The notes: generated by a model from the sequence alone, not told the origin. 8,785 nt of DNA from Methylococcaceae bacterium UBA1147 (GCA_002311315.1 DBZZ01000030.1:883-9667), one strand, 5' to 3'; counted from the stretch's first letter, positions 1-7,097 are shown. Translations and numbers: made by a program.

Positions 1-678
1 CTAGCCCAAGCGATTGGACGGGGTGATCTGGAAACCAAGGTAGATGTTCATCCGGATGGTGAGATCGGTGAACTGGCTGCCAGCATCCGGGAAATGGGCG
101 CAAATTTCAAACTCAGCCAGCAGCGGCAAAAAAAACTGGCCTATTTCGACGAATTGACGGGCTTACCCAACCGTCTTTCGTTGAGACAACAACTGGATAA
201 GCTAATCACGCAAAGTAAACGAAATGGTCGGCAATTTGCCACGATGTTCATTGATCTTGACGATTTCAAGAAGATCAATGACACCTTGGGACATCATCTC
301 GGCGACCGTTTGCTGCAGGAGGTTGCAGACAGGATCAGGAAAAACCTGAGAGCCGCGGACGTCATTACCCGTGATTTTCCCGACAATGATACTCCGCAGA
401 GCATGCTGGCCAGGCTGGGGGGTGATGAATTCACGGTCTTGCTGACCAGCATCCATGACGCGCATGACGCTTCGCGGGTGGCTAAGCGTATTCTGATTGC
501 TCTGGCTGAACCCTTCCAGTTGCAGAATCATCAGGCATCCGTCGGTGCCAGTATCGGGATTTCGATTTTTCCGGGAGACGGGTCTAGCGCTGAGCAACTG
601 TTGAAGAGTGCCGATATGGCAATGTACGAGGCGAAGAAAAGCGGCAAGAACAATTTCCAGTACTTTACGCCGTCATGA
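1..678 (+). CDS. HAMP-GGDEF diguanylate cyclase, 3' part (5' end outside window)
   Basis: The reading frame is open from base 1, so the gene begins upstream; 225 residues are visible. Residues 1 to about 35 look like the end of a HAMP linker (GDLETKV, then DGEIGELAASIREMG). A GGDEF domain follows, starting at YFDELTGLPNR (about 44-54), with the metal-binding FIDLDDFKKIND segment, the active-site GGDEF at 140-144 and SIGIS, FPGDG and ADMAMYEAKKSGKNNF near the end. Such proteins are usually inner-membrane sensors that condense two GTP into cyclic di-GMP. The canonical inhibitory RxxD five residues before GGDEF is absent. An RAAD is present at 117-120, but about 14 extra residues separate it from its usual place. 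The frame stops at TGA 676-678 just after FTPS, where many relatives continue into an MN...ERL linker; a matching out-of-frame continuation lies at 675-770, so the end may be a frameshift. Whether an EAL domain once followed cannot be seen. Confidence 0.9.
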   Translation, partial: LAQAIGRGDLETKVDVHPDGEIGELAASIREMGANFKLSQQRQKKLAYFDELTGLPNRLSLRQQLDKLITQSKRNGRQFATMFIDLDDFKKINDTLGHHLGDRLLQEVADRIRKNLRAADVITRDFPDNDTPQSMLARLGGDEFTVLLTSIHDAHDASRVAKRILIALAEPFQLQNHQASVGASIGISIFPGDGSSAEQLLKSADMAMYEAKKSGKNNFQYFTPS

Positions 679-770
679 ACGCATCGGTGTTCGAGCGCCT
701 TGGGGAAGGGGATTCTCAAAGATCATGGTACAGCATCCATGTTTTTCAACTCTGCACCAGTAAATGTTGA
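675..770 (+). pseudogene. possible out-of-frame C-terminal tail of the GGDEF gene
   Basis: In the frame one base back from the GGDEF frame, the sequence reads MNASVFERLGEGDSQRSW and then a less convincing stretch to TGA 768-770. In many GGDEF and GGDEF-EAL proteins the text after the terminal FTP is an MNxxxxERL helix, so FTPS followed by MNASVFERL looks like a continuous protein broken by loss of one base near 673-676. After about 18 residues nothing resembles an EAL domain, so either the gene naturally ended here or the rest has been lost. The match is short and made from memory of the family; it may be chance. Confidence 0.35.
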
Positions 771-1306
771 TGAACGAATAGCAGAGAACAGAGAAATCGT
801 CGCCGAACCAATGACATCTTCTCAAATAGAAAAGACACAGCAATAGCCAGAGAGTGGATGCAAAATCATCAATAAAATGGATACCCAACAAGAGTAATCA
901 ATCGAGTGAAAAATCAATCCTTTTTTGTGCTTGACGCCCGACTGATGACGAAACTTTCTTTTTATCATTAATTTCTGTAACCATTTATTTTCCCTGTGTG
1001 TACTTAACTTCAAAGCCTTTAACCGTAAGTTAGCGGGGTAGTGCTCGTATAGTGCTGTCAATTCGAGGAGGCCATGGCGGCTTCGACCTTCGTGCGATCA
1101 ATGTTGCAACAGACGGTGATCAACTGTGCTGAATTCATCGATGGCATATTCATGACCTAAAGGTGTTGGGTAGGCTGGATGATCTTCCCATGAGACGGTT
1201 GAACCGTTAATTTGTCGGCATTCGACATGCGGGCCTTAGCGCCGATGGAACAATAAGGAACCCGGATTTCCTGGTGTCAGCGGTCCCTTCATACAGGCCT
1301 CGAGGA
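771..1306. other. intergenic region without recognisable gene, A+T-rich in its first half
   Basis: No recognisable protein is encoded here on either strand. Bases about 780-1020 are visibly richer in A and T than the flanking genes and contain runs such as TTTTTT. The minus strand has short open stretches. One starts at ATG 984-982 behind AGGGA at good spacing, gives 28 residues, then meets TGA at 900-898; the same frame reopens as a hydrophobic stretch to about 673. The plus strand has a 28-residue ORF at 1074-1160 preceded closely by AGGAGG (1066-1071). None matches a family I know. A 13-base inverted repeat (ACGGTT-G-AACCGT) lies at 1195-1207. I found no convincing -35/-10 pair, tRNA or terminator. 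The region may be relaxed intergenic DNA or remains of decayed genes. Confidence 0.5.
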
Positions 1307-1762
1307 ATGACCAAGCTGCGCATCAGATCGGGAGACGTTATCATTCGTGCCGAGTTTCTCGATACGCCCACTGCGCAAGCAATTTGAGAGGTCTTGCCTA
1401 TGCGTTCGCAGGCACAAACCTGGGGTAATGAAGTCTATTTCGAGGTACCTGTACGAGCGGATATGGAGCCGGGTGCCAAGAATGTTGTTGAAGCCGGCGA
1501 AATCGCTTTCTGGGTGCACGGCCATTGTATCGCTATCGGCTTTGGTAGAACGCCGATTTCCAGAGGAGATGAAATTAGGCTGGCTGCGAGAACCAATATC
1601 TGGGCAAAAGCGCTGGATGATGTTCGGCAACTTGCTTCAGTCAGCGATGGCGATCCGATCTTCATTGAGTCTGATTCGGCCCAACGACCTGGACCAGATG
1701 TTGTATTGTCTTCCTGGGATCATGGAATGCCCGCGGGATCTGCTAACTACCTTTTTCATTGA
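1307..1762 (+). pseudogene. cyclophilin-like (TM1367 type) protein gene, interrupted by in-frame TGA
   Basis: One frame from ATG 1307 reads MTKLRIRSGDVIIRAEFLDT and continues for 26 residues to TGA at 1385-1387. The same frame continues as EVLPMRSQAQTWGNEVYFEV and carries GEIAFW, then HCIAIGFGRTPISRGDEIRL and a terminal DGDPIFIE. Together these follow the small cyclophilin-like beta-barrel family of Thermotoga TM1367 (Pfam Cyclophil_like) from end to end, with both halves in register, so the stop interrupts a gene that was recently whole. Relatives are about 120-125 residues; here the frame runs to 151 codons before its stop because about 28 residues after FIESD have no counterpart. The family has no established biochemical role. 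A truncated product could start at TTG 1394 or ATG 1400, but it would lack the first strands. The ATG at 1307 is preceded immediately by GAGGA with almost no spacing, so the start is uncertain. The gene ends 11 bases before the lnt ATG. Confidence 0.75.
1385..1387 (+). other. premature in-frame TGA in the cyclophilin-like gene
   Basis: The stop falls between TAQAI and EVLPMRSQAQTWG, in a helix that relatives read straight through, often with an aromatic residue at this place. TGG to TGA is a single transition and the likeliest origin. TGA is clearly a terminator elsewhere here (lnt, tamA and tamB all end with it), and TGG is used freely for Trp, so reassignment of TGA is unlikely. Confidence 0.7.
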
Positions 1763-1773
1763 ATCGGCCTGAT

Positions 1774-3318
1774 ATGTCTGTTTTACCCTTGTTTCCGATT
1801 CTGTCGGGATTTTTGATTGGAACCAGTTACATCCCATTCCCTCCGTGGGCCTCCCTGTTCTGTTTCGTGCCCTTGTGGATCTACTGGAATGACTGTCGGA
1901 CGTTCCGGCAGGTGTTTGTCGGGGGATGGATGACGGGCTTTGTTCTGGCCCTGGTCGGATTCAACTGGGTGGCGTATACGCTCCATGAATTCGCCGATCT
2001 CTCCTGGTTTCTGTCGGTTCTTGGCCTGCTCTTGTACGCAGCGATTTCGCAGTTGTACATTCCGCTTGCCGGCGTCGCGTGGTTCTGGCTTCGGCAACGG
2101 ATACCCTCTACAGCGGTACGGGGCGTTATTGTGATGGCAATCCTGACAGCGTTGGGCGAACGCTATTCCCTGACCTTGTTTGACTGGAATTTCGGCTATT
2201 CCTGGTATGGATCAGGCCTGGCCTTTTACCAGCTGGCAGAACTGGTTGGGTTCAGCGGACTCGGTACCATCACGATTCTGTTCAACCTTCCGTTCTATTT
2301 CGCCTGGAGGCACCGTGGACAACATGAAGCCATTGTTTGGCTGGTTTCGGGCTTGGTATTTTTTGCAGGGTTAAACCTTTGCGGTAGCTTGCTCGAAAAA
2401 CGAATTCAGGAGCCTGATTCATCTCTGAACGTCCTGCTGGTGCAGGGAAACATCGGTAACGCGGAAAAAACAGCGGCAGAATTGGGTACCGGCTTTCGAG
2501 ACGAAATCATTCTCAAGTATTTCAACCTGACGGACCAGGGACTGTCCGGGCATCAGGCCCCGGACCTTGTTGTCTGGCCGGAGGCCGCGTTCCCGGCCTT
2601 TATCGACCAATACTACGGCACCCCTCACCAGTTTGGTGCGCTGCAGGGCTTTATTAGGCAACGCAAGATATCACTTGTAACCGGTGGCTTCGGTGTTGAG
2701 CATGCTCAACACAAAATCACGAATTCCCTTTTTGCGCTGGACTCAGGCGGAACATTAATGGATCCGCATTACAGCAAAACCATCTTGTTGGCATTCGGTG
2801 AATACGTTCCGGGACTTGACTGGTTTCCGTTCCTGAACGAATGGCTGCCTCCTATCGGGGAATATGCCCGAGGTTCAGGGCCGACGATCCTGCTTCCGTT
2901 AAACGGCTACCGAATCGGACCGCAGATCTGCTACGAAAGTCTGTTTCCGGAATTCACCCGTGGGCTGGCGAATCTGGGCGCGCAGTTTATCATCAACGTG
3001 ACCAACGATTCCTGGTATGGCCCCTGGCAGGAACCCTACCAGCACCTGTTAATGACCATGGCCCGTGCAGTGGAATTCCGACGACCAGTCATTCGTTCAA
3101 CGAATACGGGTATTTCCACGGTGGCGCTGGCTTCGGGGGCAATTCTCGAGCGCTCGCCGCTGGGACGGGAGTGGACAGGTTGGTACCGGATTCCGTTCAT
3201 GAAAAATCCGCTTCCAACCTTTTACCAGAAATGGTTCTCGCTCGTACCCTCGATTCTATGGCTGGTTCTGAGCATGCATGCCGTTTCCGGTGCATACAGC
3301 CTTCAACGCAAGCGCTGA
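1774..3318 (+). CDS. lnt: apolipoprotein N-acyltransferase
   Basis: This enzyme transfers an acyl chain from phospholipid to the N-terminal cysteine of apolipoproteins at the periplasmic face of the inner membrane, the last step of lipoprotein maturation. The 514-residue product (E. coli Lnt has 512) has several hydrophobic segments in residues 1-207, a nitrilase-fold domain at about 219-475 and a last membrane segment near 488-505. The catalytic triad is visible: Glu270 in VVWPEAAFPAF, Lys335 in YSKTILLAFGEYVP and Cys386 in GPQICYESLF, with Glu343 of GEYVP also kept. The stretch NVTNDSWYGPWQEPYQHL is conserved but differs from the usual enterobacterial form (GPHQHLQMARMRALE type), resembling lineages outside the Enterobacterales. 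ATG 1774 was chosen over TTG 1759, which would add five residues and overlap the preceding stop as TTGA; neither has a clear Shine-Dalgarno sequence. The gene is intact and converges on tamB with a 61-base gap. Confidence 0.96.
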   Translation: MSVLPLFPILSGFLIGTSYIPFPPWASLFCFVPLWIYWNDCRTFRQVFVGGWMTGFVLALVGFNWVAYTLHEFADLSWFLSVLGLLLYAAISQLYIPLAGVAWFWLRQRIPSTAVRGVIVMAILTALGERYSLTLFDWNFGYSWYGSGLAFYQLAELVGFSGLGTITILFNLPFYFAWRHRGQHEAIVWLVSGLVFFAGLNLCGSLLEKRIQEPDSSLNVLLVQGNIGNAEKTAAELGTGFRDEIILKYFNLTDQGLSGHQAPDLVVWPEAAFPAFIDQYYGTPHQFGALQGFIRQRKISLVTGGFGVEHAQHKITNSLFALDSGGTLMDPHYSKTILLAFGEYVPGLDWFPFLNEWLPPIGEYARGSGPTILLPLNGYRIGPQICYESLFPEFTRGLANLGAQFIINVTNDSWYGPWQEPYQHLLMTMARAVEFRRPVIRSTNTGISTVALASGAILERSPLGREWTGWYRIPFMKNPLPTFYQKWFSLVPSILWLVLSMHAVSGAYSLQRKR

Positions 3319-3379
3319 GAACACGTCTGATGGCAATGTCCGGGGTGAGTCGGTCTGCGGAAGGCGCTTCGTCTTTGGC

Positions 3380-4912
3380 TCAGAATCGTTTTGTCCATTC
3401 GACTTCGAACGCGTTGCTCTGGTCGCTGGATTCTCCGATGACCGACCACGATGGGGTGACCTGGTAGGTGGCCTTGATCTTGTAGCCTTCCTCGAGAATA
3501 CCTTGTTGATACTGAAGATAGAGGTTTTCGTTGATGCGTTTACCAAGGTTCACGATACCGGATGTTGTACCGAGATCTGGATCCAGGGAAAGCTCGTCCA
3601 GGCCCAGCCAGTCGCGGGCCTGACCCATCAGCGAACGGCCATCGGAGAAGTGGCTGCTGGCGGCCAGTAGAAGAGTCTCGTAACTTTTTCCTGCTTCGCT
3701 GGAAGGCTGGCCGAAGACCAGCCAGGAAAGCGTTTCCAGATCGTTCATCGCCGGATGAGACTGAAGCTGCACTTCGGGAGCAGAGACAGTGCCGGTGACC
3801 CGAATACCGACTTCCCCGATTATGACGGTCCGTATCGCCAGAATATCCAGTCCGGGGTTGTTGACAGGGCCGCCGGCGAACTGCAATGCGCCTTTCCTGA
3901 CCTGCAGGTTCTGCCCGTAAGCCTGGTAGGTGTTTTTTGTAATCTTGTTATTGACTACAGACAGTCTACCGTTGGCCAGTGGAATCCCGCCGGGACCATC
4001 CTGCAGATTGAGTTTCCCTCCAAGCAGAAGGTTTGCGCCGGCCCGCTGGATTTGCAAGTTATCGGGTATTTCAACATCAAGATCGATTTTGAGGGTACGG
4101 ATTCTGGTAGCGACTAAAGAAGTCGTTCCGGCTTCGGGTTTCTCGGTCACCACCACATCCGAACTCAGATGGACCCCCGGTTCCAGGGAAAGATCGGTAA
4201 TCCAGGTTTTGTCTAGGATGATTTTTCCGCTGAGCGCAAGCTTCTCCGCGGTTCCGCTGATCTCGAGCTCAGGAGTCAACGTAATTTTCAATGTATCGGA
4301 ATCGGCCATCTGCAGTTTCGAGCCGCTGACCTTCAGGTCAAAATCGCCGTAACCATCCGGGTGGAGCGACAGGTTTCCACTGGCGATCGCGGAACCTTCG
4401 GAGACGGGTGTCAGGAACTCCAGGCCGTTTAGATGGATCCGCTGGTCTTCGAAGATCAGTTCAGCCCTGGGAATCGATCCGCGGAAACCGAATCCCTTGA
4501 TTTCAAGCTCCAGCTCCTCCAGTTGTGCCGTCCCTTGCAGTCGAGGTTGGGTCAAGGGGCCTGAGAAGTCTAGCCGGGAGTGGAACTGGCCGCTCTGGAT
4601 GTCAACTGGCGAACCAGGGAGGTTCAAGTCAGACAGGTCGTCAAGGCTAATTTCCATCTGTCCCTCGAACTGTATCTTGACTGGGTTGAAGATATCATTG
4701 AGTAGTGTCCCGATACCGGGCAGACCGTTTGTTACGATCCTGCTGCTCAGCCGGTTTTCCGGGTTCTGGACCAGGTCAAGCTGGAAGCGGGCGTTGTTTC
4801 CGTCGGCTTTCAACTTTACTGATGTTCGTTGTATCGTTACCGACTTTTCAGAAGCCAGATCATTGCTCCCGATGTTCAGATCCGAGATCTCTGTCGAAAG
4901 CATTCCCCGCAA
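3380..4912 (-). CDS. tamB: TamB C-terminal open segment with DUF490 domain (510 codons)
   Basis: This is the C-terminal 510 residues of TamB, contiguous in frame with the middle fragment across the TAG; codons 4942-4913 (ALDYDDSSAP then LRG) also belong to it. It shows the C-terminal TamB domain clearly: LDILAIRTVIIGEVGIRVTG, then ETLSWLVFGQP (the conserved S.LlfG.P), LLLAASSHFS, DWLGLDELSLDPDLG, VNLGKRINENLYLQYQQGI, and a beta-strand terminus VEWTKRF ending at TGA 3382-3380. In intact TamB this domain reaches the outer membrane and contacts TamA. ATG 4912 is the first start codon after the TAG, but there is no signal peptide or anchor, so an independent product would stay in the cytoplasm. 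Confidence 0.85.
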   Translation of the reverse strand: MRGMLSTEISDLNIGSNDLASEKSVTIQRTSVKLKADGNNARFQLDLVQNPENRLSSRIVTNGLPGIGTLLNDIFNPVKIQFEGQMEISLDDLSDLNLPGSPVDIQSGQFHSRLDFSGPLTQPRLQGTAQLEELELEIKGFGFRGSIPRAELIFEDQRIHLNGLEFLTPVSEGSAIASGNLSLHPDGYGDFDLKVSGSKLQMADSDTLKITLTPELEISGTAEKLALSGKIILDKTWITDLSLEPGVHLSSDVVVTEKPEAGTTSLVATRIRTLKIDLDVEIPDNLQIQRAGANLLLGGKLNLQDGPGGIPLANGRLSVVNNKITKNTYQAYGQNLQVRKGALQFAGGPVNNPGLDILAIRTVIIGEVGIRVTGTVSAPEVQLQSHPAMNDLETLSWLVFGQPSSEAGKSYETLLLAASSHFSDGRSLMGQARDWLGLDELSLDPDLGTTSGIVNLGKRINENLYLQYQQGILEEGYKIKATYQVTPSWSVIGESSDQSNAFEVEWTKRF

Positions 4913-4942
4913 GGGCGCTGAACTGTCGTCATAGTCTAGAGC

Positions 4943-4945
4943 CTA
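4943..4945 (-). other. premature in-frame TAG in tamB
   Basis: The minus strand reads ...LLSAK, TAG, ALDYDDSS..., with TamB-like sequence on both sides in one frame. CAG (Gln) to TAG is a one-step C-to-T transition, though other parents are possible. This is codon 718 of the reconstructed gene. Confidence 0.75.
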
Positions 4946-5230
4946 TTTTGCGGACAATAGCCCGGTGATCGCCGGAAGAGTAGTGATCGAACCCGGCAAC
5001 TGGAATGGAAACAAACGGATCTCACCCGAAGTCGTCAGTTTTGAACGATGTCGATCGAATGTTCCGGTCAATTCAACGCGGGCATTTCCGGCGCCGGTCT
5101 GTTTCAGCGCCAGCCGTTCCATTGTCAGTAGATCCGGACCAGCGTTGAATCTAGCTGGCTGGTCAAGCATGAATTCGGCACCCCCACCCGTTGCCAGGCG
5201 CAACGATTCCAGCTTGCCATGGTAGCGAGC
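4943..5230 (-). pseudogene. tamB: TamB middle fragment between the frameshift and the TAG
   Basis: After the frameshift the TamB reading resumes one base on as ARYHGKLESLRLATGGGAEF, then a DQPARF stretch, ERLALKQTGAGNARVELTG and FPFQLPGSITTLPAITGLLS before TAG 4943-4945. The pattern of a G/SxY strand, a short W/H-G-K-L strand, then an L..PA motif is the usual order in the middle of TamB. An ATG at 5323 in this frame opens the same ORF earlier, but those first codons overlap the real TamB frame and have no family resemblance. The fragment has no ribosome-binding site or signal of its own and is unlikely to be made as a protein. Confidence 0.75.
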
Positions 5231-7097
5231 GGGAATCATAGGATCCCGAAAGCACCAGATCGATCCTCGCCTGGTCTCGCAAAATTGCTGCTTGAATTCG
5301 ATGACTGGTTTGCTTGCCCGCAACAGACAGATTCTCGAGCCGAATCCCTTTGTCGGTAAAATTCATATCGGCAAGTTGCACCGATACCGACATCTCTTCC
5401 GGTTGGGTAAAGTAGCCCCAGATCTGGGCCGAAAGCTTGGACGCTTCAATGCCCTGGTATTGTATTCTCGGGCTGCTTATGGCCAGAGCGACATGTTTCT
5501 CCTCCAGATCGAGCCTGACCCTACCCCATAGTTCGGCATCCAGGCCATCAGCCATGAAGCCAGGATTAATGCCGGCAAAGCGGATATCGACTGAGTGGCC
5601 CGCGGCCTGCAAACTAATGTCCCGTTCACCTAGGGTGAGCTTGCCCGTGCCATGGGTTGAACCATCTCTGGAAAGCGCGAAGCAAAGTTGACCGGAGACC
5701 GTTTCGGAACCGAGCCTGCTGCCTGGTTGGAATTCAAGCCGGCCTTTCATCTCGAGCGGATGAATTCGGCCGCTCGTTTCCATCGAGAAACTGAGGTTGC
5801 CCCGAACAGAGTCGGCAAACGAACCAGGGTCGAAGTTTTCCGCGCGTGCTTTCAACAGGAATTCGTTATCTTCGGTAAACGGTATGTAGCCCGATAGGAT
5901 TGCCGAACCGGAGCCGGTATCCAGTTCCAACTGAACCAGGTCGGCACTGTCGTGGTCGATACTGATCGAACCATGCAGTTTGCCTAGCGATCGGTCCTGA
6001 AGATTCAGTTGTACAAGATTCGCCTGGCCTGTCGGTTCCAGGGTAATTGAACCATGGCGGTCGGTTGTTAACAGGCTTTGATCGAAATGGTGCAGGTTGA
6101 GTCCATTGATCCGGATAGCCGCGGATTCGGTAAATCTTTTAGCATGCTGGGCCTGAAAAACACCTGTGATGACCGCTTTGTTGTCGATTGAAAGGGAAAG
6201 ATCTTGTACCTTCAAGCGTACTGCATCGGCGGAGAAATTCAGGGTTAGTTTGTCGATTAGCGCGTTGTGTCGACTTCCGGTCGATTCCAGTTCGATATTG
6301 CCGTCGATTTGGTCCTTTTTTCCAGCGGCTTTGAGGTGCAATGCATATCGGCCCGCTTTCCGATCCAGCCAGTGTTCGGGATTGATCCCGGATACATCGG
6401 TCTCAAACACGAATTGTGGATCTGTCATCAGTTCCCTGATTTCCAGATGTGCCTCGGCATTCGCCACATTTGTGTCGATCGAAAGAACGGAAACAATATG
6501 TGCCAGCGGCCCGTGAGTCACCCGGCGGACCTGACCATTGATGCCATCGAACTCGAAACGGGCCGAAGTTCGAAGTTCCTGTTGCCATCCGAAACTATCC
6601 CCCGCCTGAAATAGGCGGGCTGCCCTATGGATGTCTTCCAGCGACCACTCTGTGGTTTCATCGGAAAGGGATTCGACTGACCATTCCCGAATCGAGATCT
6701 CGGAAATAACTGCAAGTGTCGACAGGGACAATGCTTGTTTCCGGTCATCCGCTACGGGTTTTTCAGCCTCCAGAACTTGATAGCGAAGTCGACCCAGCTT
6801 GACATAGTGGACGATGATCCGTTGTCTCAAGAGTTGTGAGAAGTCCAGCCGAATCGATAAGGTGTCTCCGGATATCGTTCCGGCCGTGGTGTGGATGTTG
6901 AAGTCCCGGAGTTTCACTCCATCGTAGAGATTTCCGGAAAGCCTTCCGGCACGAATTTCCGGAATCTCTGATTGGAGGCTGGACCACAGGAAGGCGGTTC
7001 CGGTGTTTGTGGCGACAAGCCAGGCCAGCATCGCGGCCGGAATGCCCAGTCCCGCGATCACAATCAGCAGTAAAGACCTTAACCGGACGTGCATCAT
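5163..7097 (-). CDS. tamB: TamB N-terminal open segment (644 codons, last 22 out of frame)
   Basis: The segment starts at ATG 7097, with a second ATG directly after. Residues about 8-28 form one hydrophobic helix (LLLIVIAGLGIPAAMLAWLV), the uncleaved inner-membrane anchor. Next come features typical of TamB N-termini: an AGRLSGNLYDGVKLRDF stretch near 47-65 and alternating polar/hydrophobic beta strands such as LVQLELDTGSGSAILSGYIP. Genuine similarity ends at about residue 622, after LVLSGSYDS; the remaining 22 codons to the stop at 5163-5165 belong to the wrong frame. If translated alone it gives a membrane-anchored half-protein without the C-terminal domain that meets TamA. No strong Shine-Dalgarno precedes the ATG, which fits translational coupling to tamA. 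Confidence 0.85.
   Translation of the reverse strand: MMHVRLRSLLLIVIAGLGIPAAMLAWLVATNTGTAFLWSSLQSEIPEIRAGRLSGNLYDGVKLRDFNIHTTAGTISGDTLSIRLDFSQLLRQRIIVHYVKLGRLRYQVLEAEKPVADDRKQALSLSTLAVISEISIREWSVESLSDETTEWSLEDIHRAARLFQAGDSFGWQQELRTSARFEFDGINGQVRRVTHGPLAHIVSVLSIDTNVANAEAHLEIRELMTDPQFVFETDVSGINPEHWLDRKAGRYALHLKAAGKKDQIDGNIELESTGSRHNALIDKLTLNFSADAVRLKVQDLSLSIDNKAVITGVFQAQHAKRFTESAAIRINGLNLHHFDQSLLTTDRHGSITLEPTGQANLVQLNLQDRSLGKLHGSISIDHDSADLVQLELDTGSGSAILSGYIPFTEDNEFLLKARAENFDPGSFADSVRGNLSFSMETSGRIHPLEMKGRLEFQPGSRLGSETVSGQLCFALSRDGSTHGTGKLTLGERDISLQAAGHSVDIRFAGINPGFMADGLDAELWGRVRLDLEEKHVALAISSPRIQYQGIEASKLSAQIWGYFTQPEEMSVSVQLADMNFTDKGIRLENLSVAGKQTSHRIQAAILRDQARIDLVLSGSYDSRSLPWQAGIVAPGNGWGCRIHA
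5231..5233 (-). other. tamB frameshift site (apparent one-base insertion)
   Basis: Read on the minus strand, the frame ends sensibly at LSGSYDS and resumes as ARYHGKLESL if one C is removed from a CCC run (GGG at 5231-5233 on the plus strand). The alternatives shift the point by only a few bases. The total locus length (3718 bases, 3n+1) agrees with one extra base. A three-base run is too short for typical programmed slippage, so mutation or a consensus error is likelier. Confidence 0.7.
7094..7097 (-). other. ATGA stop-start overlap joining tamA and tamB
   Basis: The tamB ATG (7097-7095) and the tamA TGA (7096-7094) share bases, the usual sign of translational coupling within an operon. A weak purine-poor stretch precedes the ATG, so tamB expression probably depended on ribosomes finishing tamA. 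The TAG inside tamA would then also lower translation of tamB. Confidence 0.8.

Larger units (their letters stand above)
3380..7097 (-). pseudogene. tamB: tamB, whole locus: disrupted by one frameshift and one in-frame TAG
   Basis: TamB is anchored in the inner membrane and spans the periplasm as a long beta-rich groove. With TamA it supports outer-membrane protein assembly and, as an AsmA-like family member, phospholipid movement to the outer membrane. Removing one extra base at 5231-5233 gives 1239 codons including the final TGA, close to the 1259 residues of E. coli TamB, with an N-terminal membrane anchor, a long repetitive beta-rich middle and a C-terminal TamB (DUF490) domain. The locus length is 3n+1 bases, consistent with a single-base insertion. 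Lesions are the frameshift at about codon 622 and TAG at codon 718 (4943-4945). Coding similarity on both sides of each lesion is good, so damage is recent or apparent. Its ATG overlaps the tamA stop (ATGA). Paralogues such as YhdP or YdbH could cover its loss; none is in the window. Confidence 0.88.

Noticed and set aside
931..960. TTGACG at 931-936 as a -35 box
   Set aside because: At 16-18 bases spacing there is no sequence like TATAAT (CTTTCT and neighbours).
1195..1207. Inverted repeat ACGGTT-G-AACCGT as an operator or terminator
   Set aside because: The perfect match is real, but the one-base centre makes a poor hairpin, no T run follows and no promoter can be placed around it; a single 13-base palindrome is not enough.
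1385..1387. TGA as selenocysteine or Trp
   Set aside because: TGA ends lnt, tamA and tamB normally, the family has no known selenocysteine, and no SECIS-like hairpin was evident just downstream.
1759..1776. TTG 1759 as the lnt start, overlapping the previous stop as TTGA
   Set aside because: It adds only five residues, has no ribosome-binding site, and ATG 1774 gives a length close to E. coli Lnt. It stays possible because neither start has a clear Shine-Dalgarno.
3360..3370. Hairpin GAAG-GCG-CTTC between converging lnt and tamB as a bidirectional terminator
   Set aside because: The stem has only four pairs and is not followed by a U run in either direction.
3256..3546. Minus-strand 96-codon and plus-strand 208-codon readings around the lnt/tamB junction
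   Set aside because: They are out-of-frame readings of lnt and tamB, with basic low-information protein sequence and no family match.
5231..5323. Start at 5323 for an independent small minus-strand protein
   Set aside because: The first 31 codons overlap the true TamB frame and resemble no family; only the part from 5230 downward is TamB-like.
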